Shown here piece by piece: positions 1-8,438 of a stretch of 64,000 nt of DNA. The notes under the pieces are model-generated. The model did not search any database. It saw only the letters and a list, made by a program, of their open reading frames with translations, and was not told where the DNA came from. This DNA comes from Streptomyces sp. PsTaAH-137. Lineage in GTDB: Bacteria > Actinomycetota > Actinomycetes > Streptomycetales > Streptomycetaceae. Every line of letters starts with the position of its first letter. Position 1 is the first letter of the stretch. The stretch covers positions 1 through 64,000 of the forward strand of contig NZ_QLLY01000015.1 in the NCBI RefSeq assembly GCF_003259365.1. Direction: 5' to 3'. Position numbers and translations under genes: made by a program.

Positions 1-396
1 GAGTCGACCGGCCGCCCGGAGCTGACCGAGGCCGCGATCGTGGTCTCCGGCGGCCGTGGCGTGAACGGCGCGGAGAACTTCGCGATCATCGAGGCGCTCG
101 CCGACTCCCTCGGCGCGGCCGTGGGCGCCTCGCGCGCCGCGGTGGACGCGGGCTGGTACCCGCACTCCAACCAGGTCGGCCAGACCGGCAAGACCGTCTC
201 GCCGCAGCTGTACATCGCCAACGGCATCTCGGGCGCGATCCAGCACCGGGCCGGTATGCAGACCTCGAAGACGATCGTCGCGGTCAACAAGGACGCCGAG
301 GCGCCGATCTTCGATCTGGTCGACTACGGCATCGTCGGCGACCTGTTCGACGTCGTGCCGCAGCTCACCGAAGAGGTCAAGACCCGCAAGGGCTGA
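1..396 (+). CDS. etfA: Electron transfer flavoprotein alpha subunit, C-terminal part
   Basis: This is the 3' end of a gene that begins before the window; the frame is open from base 1 to a TGA at 394-396. The residues form the FAD-binding domain of ETF alpha: VVSGGRGV near the start, then SNQVGQTGKTVSP and GISGAIQHRAGMQTSK, the conserved FAD-contacting loops, and a C-terminus ending DVVPQLTEEV. ETF alpha pairs with ETF beta to pass electrons from acyl-CoA and other dehydrogenases to the membrane quinone pool. etfB normally sits immediately upstream and should lie outside the window. A strong hairpin follows at 422-460. Confidence 0.95.
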   Translation, partial: ESTGRPELTEAAIVVSGGRGVNGAENFAIIEALADSLGAAVGASRAAVDAGWYPHSNQVGQTGKTVSPQLYIANGISGAIQHRAGMQTSKTIVAVNKDAEAPIFDLVDYGIVGDLFDVVPQLTEEVKTRKG

Positions 397-421
397 ACCT
401 GTTCGGCCGACGACGGCCACC

Positions 422-460
422 GACGGGGCCGCGTGGTGTTCTGCACCGCGCGGCCCCGTC
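422..460 (+). terminator. Hairpin terminator after etfA
   Basis: Bases 422-433 pair perfectly with 449-460 (12 bp), followed by a G-U wobble and four more pairs (435-438 with 444-447) around a 5-nt loop. There is no U-tract, as is usual in Streptomyces. It lies 26 bases after the etfA stop. Confidence 0.7.
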
Positions 461-576
461 CGCGTACCGGGACCCGGGAAGATGACCATTGACCTGGACT
501 ACGGCGACGGATAACTTCGCTATACGGATTGTTGATTCCGTGAAGTGGAAACATCGAGCGTATGGAGGGTGCACGA

Positions 577-1875
577 ATGGGTCAGCAGGAGAAGGTGTCG
601 ACGAGCCTCGCGGGCGCGGTCAGCGAGGGCATCAGCGCCTCACTCGCCCCGGTCGACGCGGAGCTCGCGCGCCGGTACCCGGGAGACCCCGGCACCCGTC
701 AGCCGGTCCACACCGTCTACGTCCCCGGTGACGCCTTCGATGCGGGCACCCTGCGCTCCTGGGGCGACCAGGCGCTCGCCCAGCTCGACGAGCACGCCCC
801 GGACGCCGCCTCGTTCGCCGCCGTCCTCGGTCTCTCCGACGAGCTCGCCGAGCCCGTCCACAGCCGCGTACGCGCGAAGCTGGAGCGGGAGCCCATCGAG
901 GACCTGCGCGTGGACTTCGAGGACGGCTACCGGCCCGCCTCCGCCGCCGACGAGGACGAGACGGCCGCGCGGGCCGCGCGCGTCATCGCCGACGCCTACA
1001 AGAACGGTACGGCGGCCCCGTACATGGGCATCCGCATGAAGTGCATGGAGGAGGCCGTCCGCGACCGCGGCATCCGCACCCTCGACATCTTCCTCACCGG
1101 CCTCATGGAGCACGGCGGCCTGCCCGACGGCCTGGTGCTGACGCTGCCCAAGGTCACGTACCCGGAGCAGGTCACGGCCATGGTCCGGCTCCTCGAAGCA
1201 TTCGAGAAGCAGCACGGCCTCGACGCAGGACGGCTCGGGTTCGAGATCCAGATCGAGACCAGCCAGTCCATCCTCGCCGCCGACGGCACCGCCGCCGTGG
1301 CCCGCATGATCGACGCCGCCGAGGGCCGCGCGACCGGGCTGCACTACGGCACCTTCGACTACAGCGCCTGCCTCGGCGTCTCCGCCGCGTACCAGGCGAG
1401 CGACCACCCCGCCGCCGACCACGCGAAGGCCGTCATGCAGGTCGCCGCCGCCGGTACCGGCGTCCGGGTCTCCGACGGCTCCACGAACGTCCTGCCGGTC
1501 GGGTCCACCGCGAAGGTCCACGACGCCTGGCGCCTGCACTACGGCCTCACCCGCCGCGCCCTCGCCCGCGCCTACTACCAGGGCTGGGACATGCACCCGG
1601 GCCACATCCCGACCCGCTACGCGGCCGTGTTCGCCTTCTACCGCGAGGGCTTCGAGCAGGCCGCCGCGCGCCTCGCCGCCTACGCCAACCAGTCCACCGG
1701 CGACATCGCCGACGAGCCCGCCACCGCCAAGGCCCTCGCCGGGTACCTGCTGCGCGGCCTCGACTGCGGCGCTCTCGACAACGGCGAGGTCGCCCGGCGG
1801 GCCGGCCTGACCCGGGCCGACCTGGAGGGCTACGCGGCACCGCGCCGCGGCGACCTCACGGTGACGGCCGAGTAG
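577..1875 (+). CDS. DUF6986 family protein, HpcH/HpaI aldolase or citrate-lyase-like
   Basis: A 432-residue soluble protein. The start at 577 is preferred over the in-frame ATG at 562 because GGAGGG at 564-569 lies 7 bases before it. The sequence shows the TIM-barrel pattern of the HpcH/HpaI/CitE superfamily: RVDFEDGYRP in the N-terminal third, LPKVTYPEQV, then FEIQIETSQSIL, where acidic metal ligands are expected, and LHYGTFDYSACLGVS. Members of this superfamily cleave or form C-C bonds of CoA thioesters or keto acids with a divalent metal. The substrate of the DUF6986 branch is not known to me. It shares no operon with the preceding etfA, being separated by a hairpin and a gap of about 180 bases, and it ends in a convergent terminator. 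Confidence 0.8.
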   Translation: MGQQEKVSTSLAGAVSEGISASLAPVDAELARRYPGDPGTRQPVHTVYVPGDAFDAGTLRSWGDQALAQLDEHAPDAASFAAVLGLSDELAEPVHSRVRAKLEREPIEDLRVDFEDGYRPASAADEDETAARAARVIADAYKNGTAAPYMGIRMKCMEEAVRDRGIRTLDIFLTGLMEHGGLPDGLVLTLPKVTYPEQVTAMVRLLEAFEKQHGLDAGRLGFEIQIETSQSILAADGTAAVARMIDAAEGRATGLHYGTFDYSACLGVSAAYQASDHPAADHAKAVMQVAAAGTGVRVSDGSTNVLPVGSTAKVHDAWRLHYGLTRRALARAYYQGWDMHPGHIPTRYAAVFAFYREGFEQAAARLAAYANQSTGDIADEPATAKALAGYLLRGLDCGALDNGEVARRAGLTRADLEGYAAPRRGDLTVTAE

Positions 1876-1897
1876 TACGCGCCCACGCCCGCACCCT

Positions 1898-1934
1898 CAC
1901 TGCCCTTTCCCGATACCTCCGGGGGAGGGCAGTG
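1898..1934. terminator. Bidirectional hairpin terminator
   Basis: Bases 1898-1906 pair with 1926-1934 over 9 perfect bp; the stem continues inward with two G-U and four G-C pairs to 1912/1920. It separates the convergent DUF6986 and HAD genes and can serve both. Confidence 0.7.
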
Positions 1935-1947
1935 GTGCGTGCAGGGT

Positions 1948-2601
1948 TCAGCGGCGGGCGCCGATCAGGGCGGGCAGTTCGCGCATGTGGTGGAAGACCA
2001 CGGTGTCCTGGCCCGCGAGCTGTTCGGCCGGGGTGAGTCCACCGGCGTAGCCGAAGGCGCGCATCCCGGCGGAACGCGCGGCCCGGACGCCGTTGCCGCT
2101 GTCCTCGACCACCGCGCAGGCCGCAGGGTCGACGCCCATCCGCCGGGCGGCGTGCAGGAAGACGTCGGGGGCGGGCTTGGCGCGCGCGACCTCCGAGGCG
2201 CTGAAGATCCGGCCCGCGAAGCGCTCGTACAGGCCGGTGCGGCCCAGGGTGTGGCGCATCTTGTCGTGGGAGCCGCTGGAGGCCACGCAGGTCGGCAGCG
2301 TGAGGGCGTCGAGCGCGTCGCCTATCCCCTCGACGGCGACGAGGCGGGCGTCCACTTCCTCGCGGTGGCGTTCCTCGAACCGCTTCGACCACATCGAGGC
2401 GGTCTCCTCGCCCAGCCGGTCGGCCACCAGCGCGCGGATGTCGGCGTGCGAGCGCCCGATGAACGTGGCGACGACCTCCTCCGCCGTCAGCGGCCAGCCC
2501 AACGCGGCGCCGAGCTCCACCTGTACGCCGACCGCGATGCGCTCGCTGTCGACCAGCACGCCGTCACAGTCGAATATCACCAGTTCGAAGGGTCTGATCA
2601 T
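1948..2601 (-). CDS. HAD-superfamily phosphatase, beta-phosphoglucomutase-like
   Basis: A 217-residue hydrolase. Motif I is FDCDGVLVDS near the N-terminus (nucleophile and acid/base Asp), motif II is the Ser of VASSGSHDKM, and the motif III/IV region is KPAPDVFLHAARRMG followed by VVEDSGNGVRAA. The helical cap between residues 20 and 80 is the small type seen in sugar-phosphate phosphatases and beta-phosphoglucomutase. A start at ATG 2601 gives the normal length, with a GGGG run just upstream. It lies 44 bases downstream of the LacI gene on the same strand and is probably co-transcribed with it, which suggests a sugar-phosphate substrate. It could be a phosphatase or a mutase; the sequence does not settle which. 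Confidence 0.85.
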   Translation of the reverse strand: MIRPFELVIFDCDGVLVDSERIAVGVQVELGAALGWPLTAEEVVATFIGRSHADIRALVADRLGEETASMWSKRFEERHREEVDARLVAVEGIGDALDALTLPTCVASSGSHDKMRHTLGRTGLYERFAGRIFSASEVARAKPAPDVFLHAARRMGVDPAACAVVEDSGNGVRAARSAGMRAFGYAGGLTPAEQLAGQDTVVFHHMRELPALIGARR

Positions 2602-2645
2602 CCCCGCAGCATAGGAGCGGGATCGTCCGCCGGCACCGGCAACGC

Positions 2646-3683
2646 TCAGACCGCGGGCGGCAGTTCGCCCGAGCCGCGGCGGATCAGGCGCGTCGGCAGC
2701 TCGATGCGCTCCGGCAGCAGCGTCGCCCCGTCCAGCTGCCGGAACAGCCGCTCGGCCGCGGTGCGGCCCAACTGCGCGGCGTCCTGCGCCACCACCGTCA
2801 CGCCCGGCTGGAGCAGATCGCCGAGCTCGATGTCGTCGAAGCCCACCAGGGCCACGGCCCGGTCCAGCTCGGCGAGGACACGGATCACGGTGACGGTCAC
2901 CCGGTTGTTGCCCGCGAAGATCGCCGTGACCGGGTCGGGACCCTTGAGCATCTCCTCCGCGGCCCGGCGCACGCGCTCGGGATCGGTGACACCCAGGGAC
3001 ATCCAACGGTCCGCCACCGATATCCCGGCGTCCTCCATCGCCGCCCGGTAGCCCCGCAGTCGCTCGGCCGCCGTGTGGATGCGCGGCTGGTCGCCGATGA
3101 AGCCGATCCGGCGGTGACCGCCCGCGATCAGATGCGCCACACCGTCACGAGCGCCGCCGAAGCTGTCGGAGAGGACACAGTCCGCGTCGATCCGCCCCGC
3201 GGGACGGTCCACGAACACCGTCGCCACCCCGGCCGCGATCTCCGGCTCCAGATACCGGTGGTCGTCCCCGGCCGGGATCACGACCAGACCGTCGACCCGG
3301 CGCGCGCACAGGGCGAGCACCAACTCCTGCTCGCGGTCCGGGTCCTCGGCACTCGACCCGTTGATGAGCAGCGCGCCGTGCGCCCGCGCGACCTCCTCCA
3401 CGGCCCGGCTGAGCGGTCCGTAGAACGGGTCCGCCAGATCCTCCAGGACCAGCCCGATGCTCGCCGTACGACCCTTGCGCAGCACGCGCGCGCTGTCGTT
3501 GCGCCGGAAGCCGAGGGCCGCGATGGCCTCCTGCACGCGCCGCTCGGTGTCGGGCGTGACGCCGGCCTCACCATTGACGACACGGGACACCGTCTTGAGG
3601 CCCACTCCGGCGCGCGCGGCGACGTCCTTCATGGTCGGGCGATTGCCGTAGCGGTTCTCGGTGCGGCGGGCGGTGCGGTCCAC
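2646..3683 (-). CDS. LacI-family transcriptional regulator
   Basis: The helix-turn-helix is at the N-terminus (TMKDVAARAGVGLKTVSRVV, then NGEAGV), including the hinge-helix precursor, followed by a periplasmic-binding-protein-like effector domain with GLVLEDLADPFYG and VGFDDIELGDLLQPGVTVV. The GTG at 3683 gives 345 residues, the family norm. ATGs at 3755, 3764 and 3767 and a start at 3806 would add a low-complexity extension, and no candidate has a convincing ribosome site, so the start is uncertain. The gene diverges from a ROK kinase across a perfect palindrome at 3815-3826, the likely operator for both genes, and the HAD gene follows. It is expected to be a sugar-responsive repressor; the inducer is unknown. 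Confidence 0.88.
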   Translation of the reverse strand: MDRTARRTENRYGNRPTMKDVAARAGVGLKTVSRVVNGEAGVTPDTERRVQEAIAALGFRRNDSARVLRKGRTASIGLVLEDLADPFYGPLSRAVEEVARAHGALLINGSSAEDPDREQELVLALCARRVDGLVVIPAGDDHRYLEPEIAAGVATVFVDRPAGRIDADCVLSDSFGGARDGVAHLIAGGHRRIGFIGDQPRIHTAAERLRGYRAAMEDAGISVADRWMSLGVTDPERVRRAAEEMLKGPDPVTAIFAGNNRVTVTVIRVLAELDRAVALVGFDDIELGDLLQPGVTVVAQDAAQLGRTAAERLFRQLDGATLLPERIELPTRLIRRGSGELPPAV

Positions 3684-3814
3684 TATGCGCTGTCCTGTCC
3701 TGTCGTCGCTGCCGTCGGGGCGGTGGCCCGGAACGGGCGAAGGGCGACCGCTCATCGGGTTCATCATGCTGTACCGGCTGCCGTACGAGCATGTGGCGTC
3801 GAGCATAGGGCCTG

Positions 3815-3826
3815 GACAACGTTGTC
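3815..3826. promoter_or_regulatory. Perfect 12-bp palindrome, probable LacI operator
   Basis: GACAACGTTGTC is a perfect inverted repeat centred on CG, the usual symmetry of LacI-family operators. It lies between the divergent LacI and ROK kinase genes, about 100 bases before the kinase start. That the neighbouring LacI protein binds it is an inference from position and symmetry. Confidence 0.6.
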
Positions 3827-3924
3827 AGATGCGGGAGAGACTGTCCACCGCTTTCCTGAGCCTTCCTACAGTGGGCTTCTGTGAACTGCCCCTTCTCCCC
3901 TTTCCCGCAGGAGACCAGACTCTG

Positions 3925-4887
3925 ATGCACATGGACCTCGTCGCCGCGCTCGACATCGGCGGCACCAAGATCGCCGGCGCCCTGGTGGACCACCAGGGCC
4001 GCATCCTCGCGCGGACCCAGCGACCGACCCCCGCGCAGGAGAACGGCGAGACGGTGATGGGCGCGGTCGAGGCGGTGCTCGCCGAGCTGACGGCGTCCGA
4101 GCTGTGGCCGAGGACCGGGGCCGTCGGCATCGGCAGCGCGGGGCCCGTGGACCGCTCGGCGGGCACGGTCAGCCCGGTCAACGTGCCCGGCTGGCGCGAG
4201 TTCCCCCTCGTCGAGCGGGTCGCCGCCGCCACCGGCGGGCTGCCCGTCGAGCTGGTCGGCGACGGTGTGGCGATCACGGCGGCGGAACACTGGCAGGGCG
4301 CGGCGCGCGGCCACGACAACGCGCTGTGCATGGTCGTGTCCACCGGTGTCGGCGGCGGCCTGATCCTCAACGGCGAACTCCACCCCGGCCCCACCGGCAA
4401 CGCGGGCCACATCGGCCACATCAGCGTCGACCTTGACGGCGACCCGTGCCCGTGCGGCGCGCGCGGCTGCGTCGAGCGCATCGCCTCGGGCCCCAACATC
4501 GCGCGGCGCGCCCTGGCCGACGGCTGGCAGCCTGGGCCGGACGGCGACACGACCGCGGCGGCCGTGGCCGCCGCCGCGAGGGCGGGCGACCCGATCGCGG
4601 CGGCCTCCTTCGCGCGCGCCGCGCAGGCCCTCGCGGCCGGGATCGCCGCGACCGCGACGCTCGTCGAGGTGGACATCGCGGTGATCGGCGGAGGCGTGGC
4701 GAAGGCGGGCGACGTCCTGTTCGACCCGCTGCGCCGAGCCCTGCGCGACTACGCCACCCTCTCGTTCGTCCAGCGGCTCACCGTCGTCCCCGCCTCGACC
4801 GGCACGGACGCCGGGCTCGTGGGGGCCGCCGCGGCGGCGCTGCGGGGCGGGAGCGCGGTCGACGAGGCGCGGCGGCAGGCCGTCTGA
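3925..4887 (+). CDS. ROK-family sugar kinase
   Basis: A 320-residue kinase starting at ATG 3925, 11 bases after AGGAG at 3909-3913. The N-terminal phosphate-binding motif is ALDIGGTKIAGAL (residues 8-20). GSAGPVD, the catalytic GDGVAITAAEHW region and GVGGGLILNGEL follow. The zinc-binding ROK signature CPCGARGCVERIASG has cysteines near residues 175, 177 and 182. There is no N-terminal winged helix, so this is an enzyme rather than a ROK repressor. The family phosphorylates glucose, N-acetylglucosamine, N-acetylmannosamine or similar hexoses at C6 with ATP. The divergent LacI gene and shared palindrome suggest substrate-induced expression. The exact sugar cannot be read from the sequence. Confidence 0.9.
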   Translation: MHMDLVAALDIGGTKIAGALVDHQGRILARTQRPTPAQENGETVMGAVEAVLAELTASELWPRTGAVGIGSAGPVDRSAGTVSPVNVPGWREFPLVERVAAATGGLPVELVGDGVAITAAEHWQGAARGHDNALCMVVSTGVGGGLILNGELHPGPTGNAGHIGHISVDLDGDPCPCGARGCVERIASGPNIARRALADGWQPGPDGDTTAAAVAAAARAGDPIAAASFARAAQALAAGIAATATLVEVDIAVIGGGVAKAGDVLFDPLRRALRDYATLSFVQRLTVVPASTGTDAGLVGAAAAALRGGSAVDEARRQAV

Positions 4888-4922
4888 CCGCAGAGGGGGA
4901 GCGGGGCTCTCCGCGCGCCGCT

Positions 4923-5561
4923 CTACGGGCAGGACTCGCCGAACTTGACGGCCTTGAACGTCACGGGCTGCCCCGTCAGCCTGGTCCCGGCGGCCGGGGT
5001 CTGCGAGCACACCTGCCAGTTGGAGTCCAGGAAGACGAAGCGGTCGCTCCCGCCCGCGTCCTTGACGTCGATCGAAGTGGCGGCGTCCAGCGAGGCGCGG
5101 GCCGCCTTCACGCTCTTGCCCTTGAAGTCGGGCATCGTGCCGTCGGGCTTGGCCGGAGCCTGTTCGTCCTTCGCCGGGCAGGACTCGTCCGTCTTCACGG
5201 CGCCGAGGTCGAGCATCGTCGTCGTGGCCACCGTCGTGCCCGCCGCGACCGACTGGCTGCACACCTTCCAGTTCCGGTCGAACGCCTGCATGCGGCCACG
5301 GCCGAGAGCGTCGTGCGAGGTCAGGATGGCGAACCCCGCCGCCTGCGCCTTGTCCTGCGCGGACTGCAGGCCCATGCCGACGAACGTCGGCACGGCCTTT
5401 TCCTCACCGGCCGCGGAAGCGCTCGTCGAGGGTGACGCGGGGGCCGAGGCGCTCGGCGAGCGCGTCGGCCCGGAGCTTGCCGTGTCCGAACCGCCGCAGG
5501 CGACCAGAGTCGCCGCGGCGGCGGAACATAGCATGACGGTGCTGATGACGCGGGTGCGCAC
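4923..5561 (-). CDS. PASTA-domain lipoprotein
   Basis: A 212-residue exported protein with a GTG start and a GGGGGGA ribosome site. The N-terminus is a lipoprotein signal ending in the lipobox LVAC, with Cys22 the predicted acylated residue, followed by a Ser/Thr/Pro/Ala-rich linker to about residue 55. Two PASTA-like repeats follow, each with the core NWxVCSQxxAAG. PASTA modules bind peptidoglycan fragments and are usually attached to Ser/Thr kinases or penicillin-binding proteins; here they stand alone on the outer face of the membrane. No kinase gene is adjacent. A role at the cell wall is inferred. Confidence 0.8.
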   Translation of the reverse strand: MRTRVISTVMLCSAAAATLVACGGSDTASSGPTRSPSASAPASPSTSASAAGEEKAVPTFVGMGLQSAQDKAQAAGFAILTSHDALGRGRMQAFDRNWKVCSQSVAAGTTVATTTMLDLGAVKTDESCPAKDEQAPAKPDGTMPDFKGKSVKAARASLDAATSIDVKDAGGSDRFVFLDSNWQVCSQTPAAGTRLTGQPVTFKAVKFGESCP

Positions 5562-5623
5562 GGATTTCCCCCCGAGTGATGCCGGTACAGGCGGAACACG
5601 TTAAGCGGGGGCGTCCCCGAGCG

Positions 5624-6067
5624 TCATCTCAGGGCCTCCTCCACCGTCGCCGCCGGGCACAGCACCTCGGTGAGCCGGGACATCGCCATGATGCGCAGCG
5701 TCAGCCGGTGACGGCACACGACGGTGACCCGCCCGCCCCGTTCCAGCGCTCGGCGATGCGTCCTGACCAGCAGGGTGAGGCCCGAGCAGTCGAAGAACGT
5801 GGTCGCGGTGAGGTCGACCGCGACGATCCGGTACGGGCCGGCCGCCACCGCGTCGAGAAGCGGAGCCAGCCGGTGGAGGGCCAGCAGGTCGATGTCCCCG
5901 CTGAGTTCGACGACGGCGCAGTCGCCGGTCGTGTGGACCACGGCGGGATGTACGGCGTTGTCGGGATCGGCCGTACCCGCCAGAACGCCACAGCATCCGA
6001 GGAGTCCGCAGTGCTCGGAATCTCCGAAGTCGTCGGACAGAAAGTCCTGTTGATTACCTTGCCGCAT
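5624..6067 (-). CDS. STAS-domain anti-sigma factor antagonist
   Basis: A 147-residue protein from ATG 6067, with a G-rich ribosome site five bases upstream. After a Cys-rich N-terminal stretch of about 45 residues comes a STAS fold: CAVVELSGDIDLLAL, then VAVDLTATTFFDCSGLTLL. The Ser of DCSG is at the usual phosphorylation site; the first Ser of the more common DSSG is Cys here. Such proteins bind the anti-sigma kinase when unphosphorylated and so free a SigB-type sigma factor. No sigma factor or kinase is adjacent. A matching anti-sigma-type ATPase lies at 57185-57682 but is too distant to be assumed a partner. Confidence 0.82.
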   Translation of the reverse strand: MRQGNQQDFLSDDFGDSEHCGLLGCCGVLAGTADPDNAVHPAVVHTTGDCAVVELSGDIDLLALHRLAPLLDAVAAGPYRIVAVDLTATTFFDCSGLTLLVRTHRRALERGGRVTVVCRHRLTLRIMAMSRLTEVLCPAATVEEALR

Positions 6068-6307
6068 CGGGCCCCCCGGGCCTGAGCACCTGTCCGATCC
6101 CGTGGGGGAGTCGGCCACTCCGGCGCGAACGAAACATCGGTGTGCGAACGAACCACATGGTCGCCGGGGGCTGGGGCGCCTGGTCGGACACCGTATCGGG
6201 AGGAGTGAGGTCACGTCGTGCCGTAACGATTCCCGACAGCTCGCATCACTTGATGAGGTGAATTAAATACAAAACGCTTGACACAGAAGGTGTGAGACTG
6301 AGGGAAA

Positions 6308-7246
6308 GTGGGCGACTGGAGGGGTGCTTTGGAGACAGCGCGGGACATGCCGGGGGCGGGGGACGGGGAGGCCGACGAGCGGCCGTTCATCGACACCGCA
6401 CTCGTACGGAACCTACTCGACCGTCAATTCCCGCAGTGGTCCCGACTGCCGCTCACGCCCGTCGTTCCCGGGGGCTCCGACCACGTCGTCCACCGGCTCG
6501 GCGAGGAACTGGCCGTGCGACTGCCCCGGCACTCCGGAGCCATCGGGCAGGCGGAGAAGGAGCGCGACCGGCTGCCCGGCCTCGCGCCGCGCCTGCCGCT
6601 CGCCGTGCCCGTCCCCGTGGCGGTGGGACGGCCCGCGCTCGGGTATCCCTGGCCGTGGGCGGTGACCCGGTGGCTGGGCGGCGAGGTCGCGACGGTCGAG
6701 GGACTCGGAGACTCCACCGAGGCGGCGCGTGAACTCGCCGCATTCCTGCGGGCGTTGCGGGCGGTGGACCCGCACGCCGCCGGGCCGGCCGAGGCGCGGG
6801 AGGCGCTCGCCGACCGGGACACCGCGACCCGGGCCGCCATCGCCCGGGCGGCCCACGCCTTCGACGCCGGGGCGATGACCGCGCTGTGGGACGCGGCCCT
6901 CGCCGCCCCGGCCTGGCCCGGGCCGCCCGTGCTGTGCCACGGCGACTTCCACACCGGGAATCTGCTCACCACCGACGGACGGCTCAGCGCGGTCATCGAC
7001 TTCGGCAGCCTCGGAGCGGGAGACCCCGCCGTCGACCTGATGATCGCCTTCACGCTGCTGTCGCCGCGCTGTGCCGCCGTGTTCCGGTCCGCGCTCGGCG
7101 TCGACGACGCGAGCTGGCTGCGCGGGCGCGGCTGGGCCCTGACGACCGGCCTGATCGCATACACGGCGTACGCCGCGGACAGCCCCCGGATCGCCGCCGC
7201 CACGACCCGGCAGATCCGGGCGGCGCTGGCGGACGGGCGGCCCTGA
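6308..7246 (+). CDS. Aminoglycoside phosphotransferase (APH) family protein
   Basis: A protein of up to 312 residues with the APH fold: PVVPGGSDHVVHRLGEELAVRLPR is an N-lobe nucleotide-binding segment (quoted here by its ends, PVVPGGSDH and LAVRLPR), LCHGDFHTGNLL carries the catalytic His-x-Asp brigde loop, and VIDFGSLGAGDPAVDL supplies the metal-binding Asp in place of DFG. Enzymes of this fold phosphorylate aminoglycosides, macrolides, choline or homoserine. The GTG at 6308 is used, but a TTG at 6329 behind GGAGGGG (6318-6324) and an ATG at 6347 behind GGAGA are good alternatives. Real resistance activity cannot be predicted; many Streptomyces members have unknown substrates. Confidence 0.82.
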   Translation: MGDWRGALETARDMPGAGDGEADERPFIDTALVRNLLDRQFPQWSRLPLTPVVPGGSDHVVHRLGEELAVRLPRHSGAIGQAEKERDRLPGLAPRLPLAVPVPVAVGRPALGYPWPWAVTRWLGGEVATVEGLGDSTEAARELAAFLRALRAVDPHAAGPAEAREALADRDTATRAAIARAAHAFDAGAMTALWDAALAAPAWPGPPVLCHGDFHTGNLLTTDGRLSAVIDFGSLGAGDPAVDLMIAFTLLSPRCAAVFRSALGVDDASWLRGRGWALTTGLIAYTAYAADSPRIAAATTRQIRAALADGRP

Positions 7247-7731
7247 GCACGCGCGGGGCCCGCGCCGCAGCGGTGCGCGACGCGCACACCCCGTGTGAAT
7301 TCCGCGCCGCGACAGCGTGCGCGCACACGGCTGCGCCGACCGTCCGACTGCGCTTGACTGCGAGGGCAGGAAAGACAGCGGAAGGCCGGAAGCGGGGCCG
7401 GACGCCGGCCGTCGGGCAGCGGTCGGCGCGACGCCCCCGGTCCTTCCGCGGGCGACTCCGGAGTCTCCCCCCGATGTCCGGAGGCGCACGGGCGACGCGG
7501 CTTCGGCCTCCGCCCCTTACGGATGACCCGCCCGCCGTGAGTCGCCGAGACACCCGAGGCGGCGGGCGGGCGCCGTTCGTTCGGCGGACGTTGCCGGGAC
7601 GGGGGAACCCGTCCGAGGTCCCGCCGATGGCTCCCGTGGGGCCTTCGCGATCGTCGGACCGGCGGACACCGCCACCGGGGCGCGCCCGATATTCGCTGCC
7701 GCTGCGGACGATCACAGTGCAGACTCGCCCC
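7247..7731. other. 485-bp intergenic region without a convincing gene
   Basis: A small inverted repeat (7273-7278 with 7282-7287, 6 bp and 3-nt loop) follows the APH stop and may help termination. The frame of the next gene stays open through the whole region, but it lacks a plausible start with a ribosome site and codes for a low-complexity Arg/Pro-rich peptide. I see no promoter I would defend. Confidence 0.5.
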
Positions 7732-8349
7732 ATGGAAGACCTGGAGGCGTTCAGAGACGCGGTGGCGCGGTGGGCGGCCGGTGGGCCGGGTGAGCCGGCG
7801 CACGAGCTGAGCCGCCGCCTCGGTCTGCGGACGGCGGTGCTGGTCGAGGGGGCCAGCGATCTCGCCGCGGTGGAGACCCTCGCCGCCCGGCGCGGCCGGG
7901 ACCTGGCCGTCGACGGGGTGTGCGTCGTCGCGATGGGCGGTGCCATGAGCGTCGCCCGCTACGCGGAACTCCTCGGGCCGCCCGGCCTCGGACTGCGTCT
8001 GACGGGCCTGTGCGACGAGGGGGAGCGGGACTTCTTCACGCGCGGCCTGGAACGGGCCGGAGCGCCGCCCCGGGACTTCTTCGTGTGCGCCGCCGACCTG
8101 GAGGACGAACTGATCCGCGCGCTCGGCACCGGCGCCGTGGAGGACGTCTTCCGGGCCGAGGGCGAACTGCGGTCCTGGCAGATCTTCCTGACCCAGCCCG
8201 CCCAGCGCGGCCGCCCCCGCGAGCAGCAGGTCCGGCGCTTCCTCAGCACCAAAAAGGGCCGCAAGATCCGCTACGGCGGACTCCTGGTGGCCGCCCTCGA
8301 CCCGGCCCGTGTCCCCGCACCGCTCGACGGCCTGCTGACAAGCGTCTGA
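7732..8349 (+). CDS. Stand-alone TOPRIM-domain protein, OLD-like
   Basis: A 205-residue protein from ATG 7732. Residues 34-43 (TAVLVEGASD) form the first TOPRIM strand with Glu39 and a downstream Asp. CVVAMGGAMSVARYAELLG is the second strand and helix, and TGLCDEGERDFF (Asp95) stands where the DxD motif belongs. This pattern is that of the C-terminal TOPRIM nuclease domain of OLD-family ATP-dependent endonucleases, but no ABC-type ATPase domain is present in this protein or its neighbours. TOPRIM domains coordinate Mg2+ for nicking or phosphotransfer on nucleic acid. The next gene, a P-loop kinase/Nudix fusion, starts 89 bases later on the same strand. Confidence 0.78.
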   Translation: MEDLEAFRDAVARWAAGGPGEPAHELSRRLGLRTAVLVEGASDLAAVETLAARRGRDLAVDGVCVVAMGGAMSVARYAELLGPPGLGLRLTGLCDEGERDFFTRGLERAGAPPRDFFVCAADLEDELIRALGTGAVEDVFRAEGELRSWQIFLTQPAQRGRPREQQVRRFLSTKKGRKIRYGGLLVAALDPARVPAPLDGLLTSV

Positions 8350-8375
8350 CCAACCGTGCGACCTCCCTCATCAGC

Positions 8376-8391
8376 GCCGGGTTTCCCCGGC
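8376..8391 (+). terminator. Short hairpin between TOPRIM and Nudix genes
   Basis: GCCGGG and CCCGGC pair perfectly over 6 bp around a TTTC loop, 26 bases after the TOPRIM stop. It is short, so complete termination is doubtful. Confidence 0.35.
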
Positions 8392-8438
8392 AGGGTGTTG
8401 CGGGCAAGCCTCAGGGGGCCGACGGAAGAGGGGGAACC

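Noticed and set aside
6278..6283. TTGACA upstream of the APH-type gene as a -35 box
   Set aside because: No acceptable -10 follows at 16-19 bases, so I do not call a promoter.
6308..7246. Calling the APH-type gene an antibiotic-resistance gene
   Set aside because: The catalytic motifs fit the fold, but many family members act on other substrates and no resistance context is present.
7247..7731. Possible coding region before the TOPRIM gene
   Set aside because: The frame is open only because of GC bias; composition is Arg/Pro-rich with no start and ribosome site.
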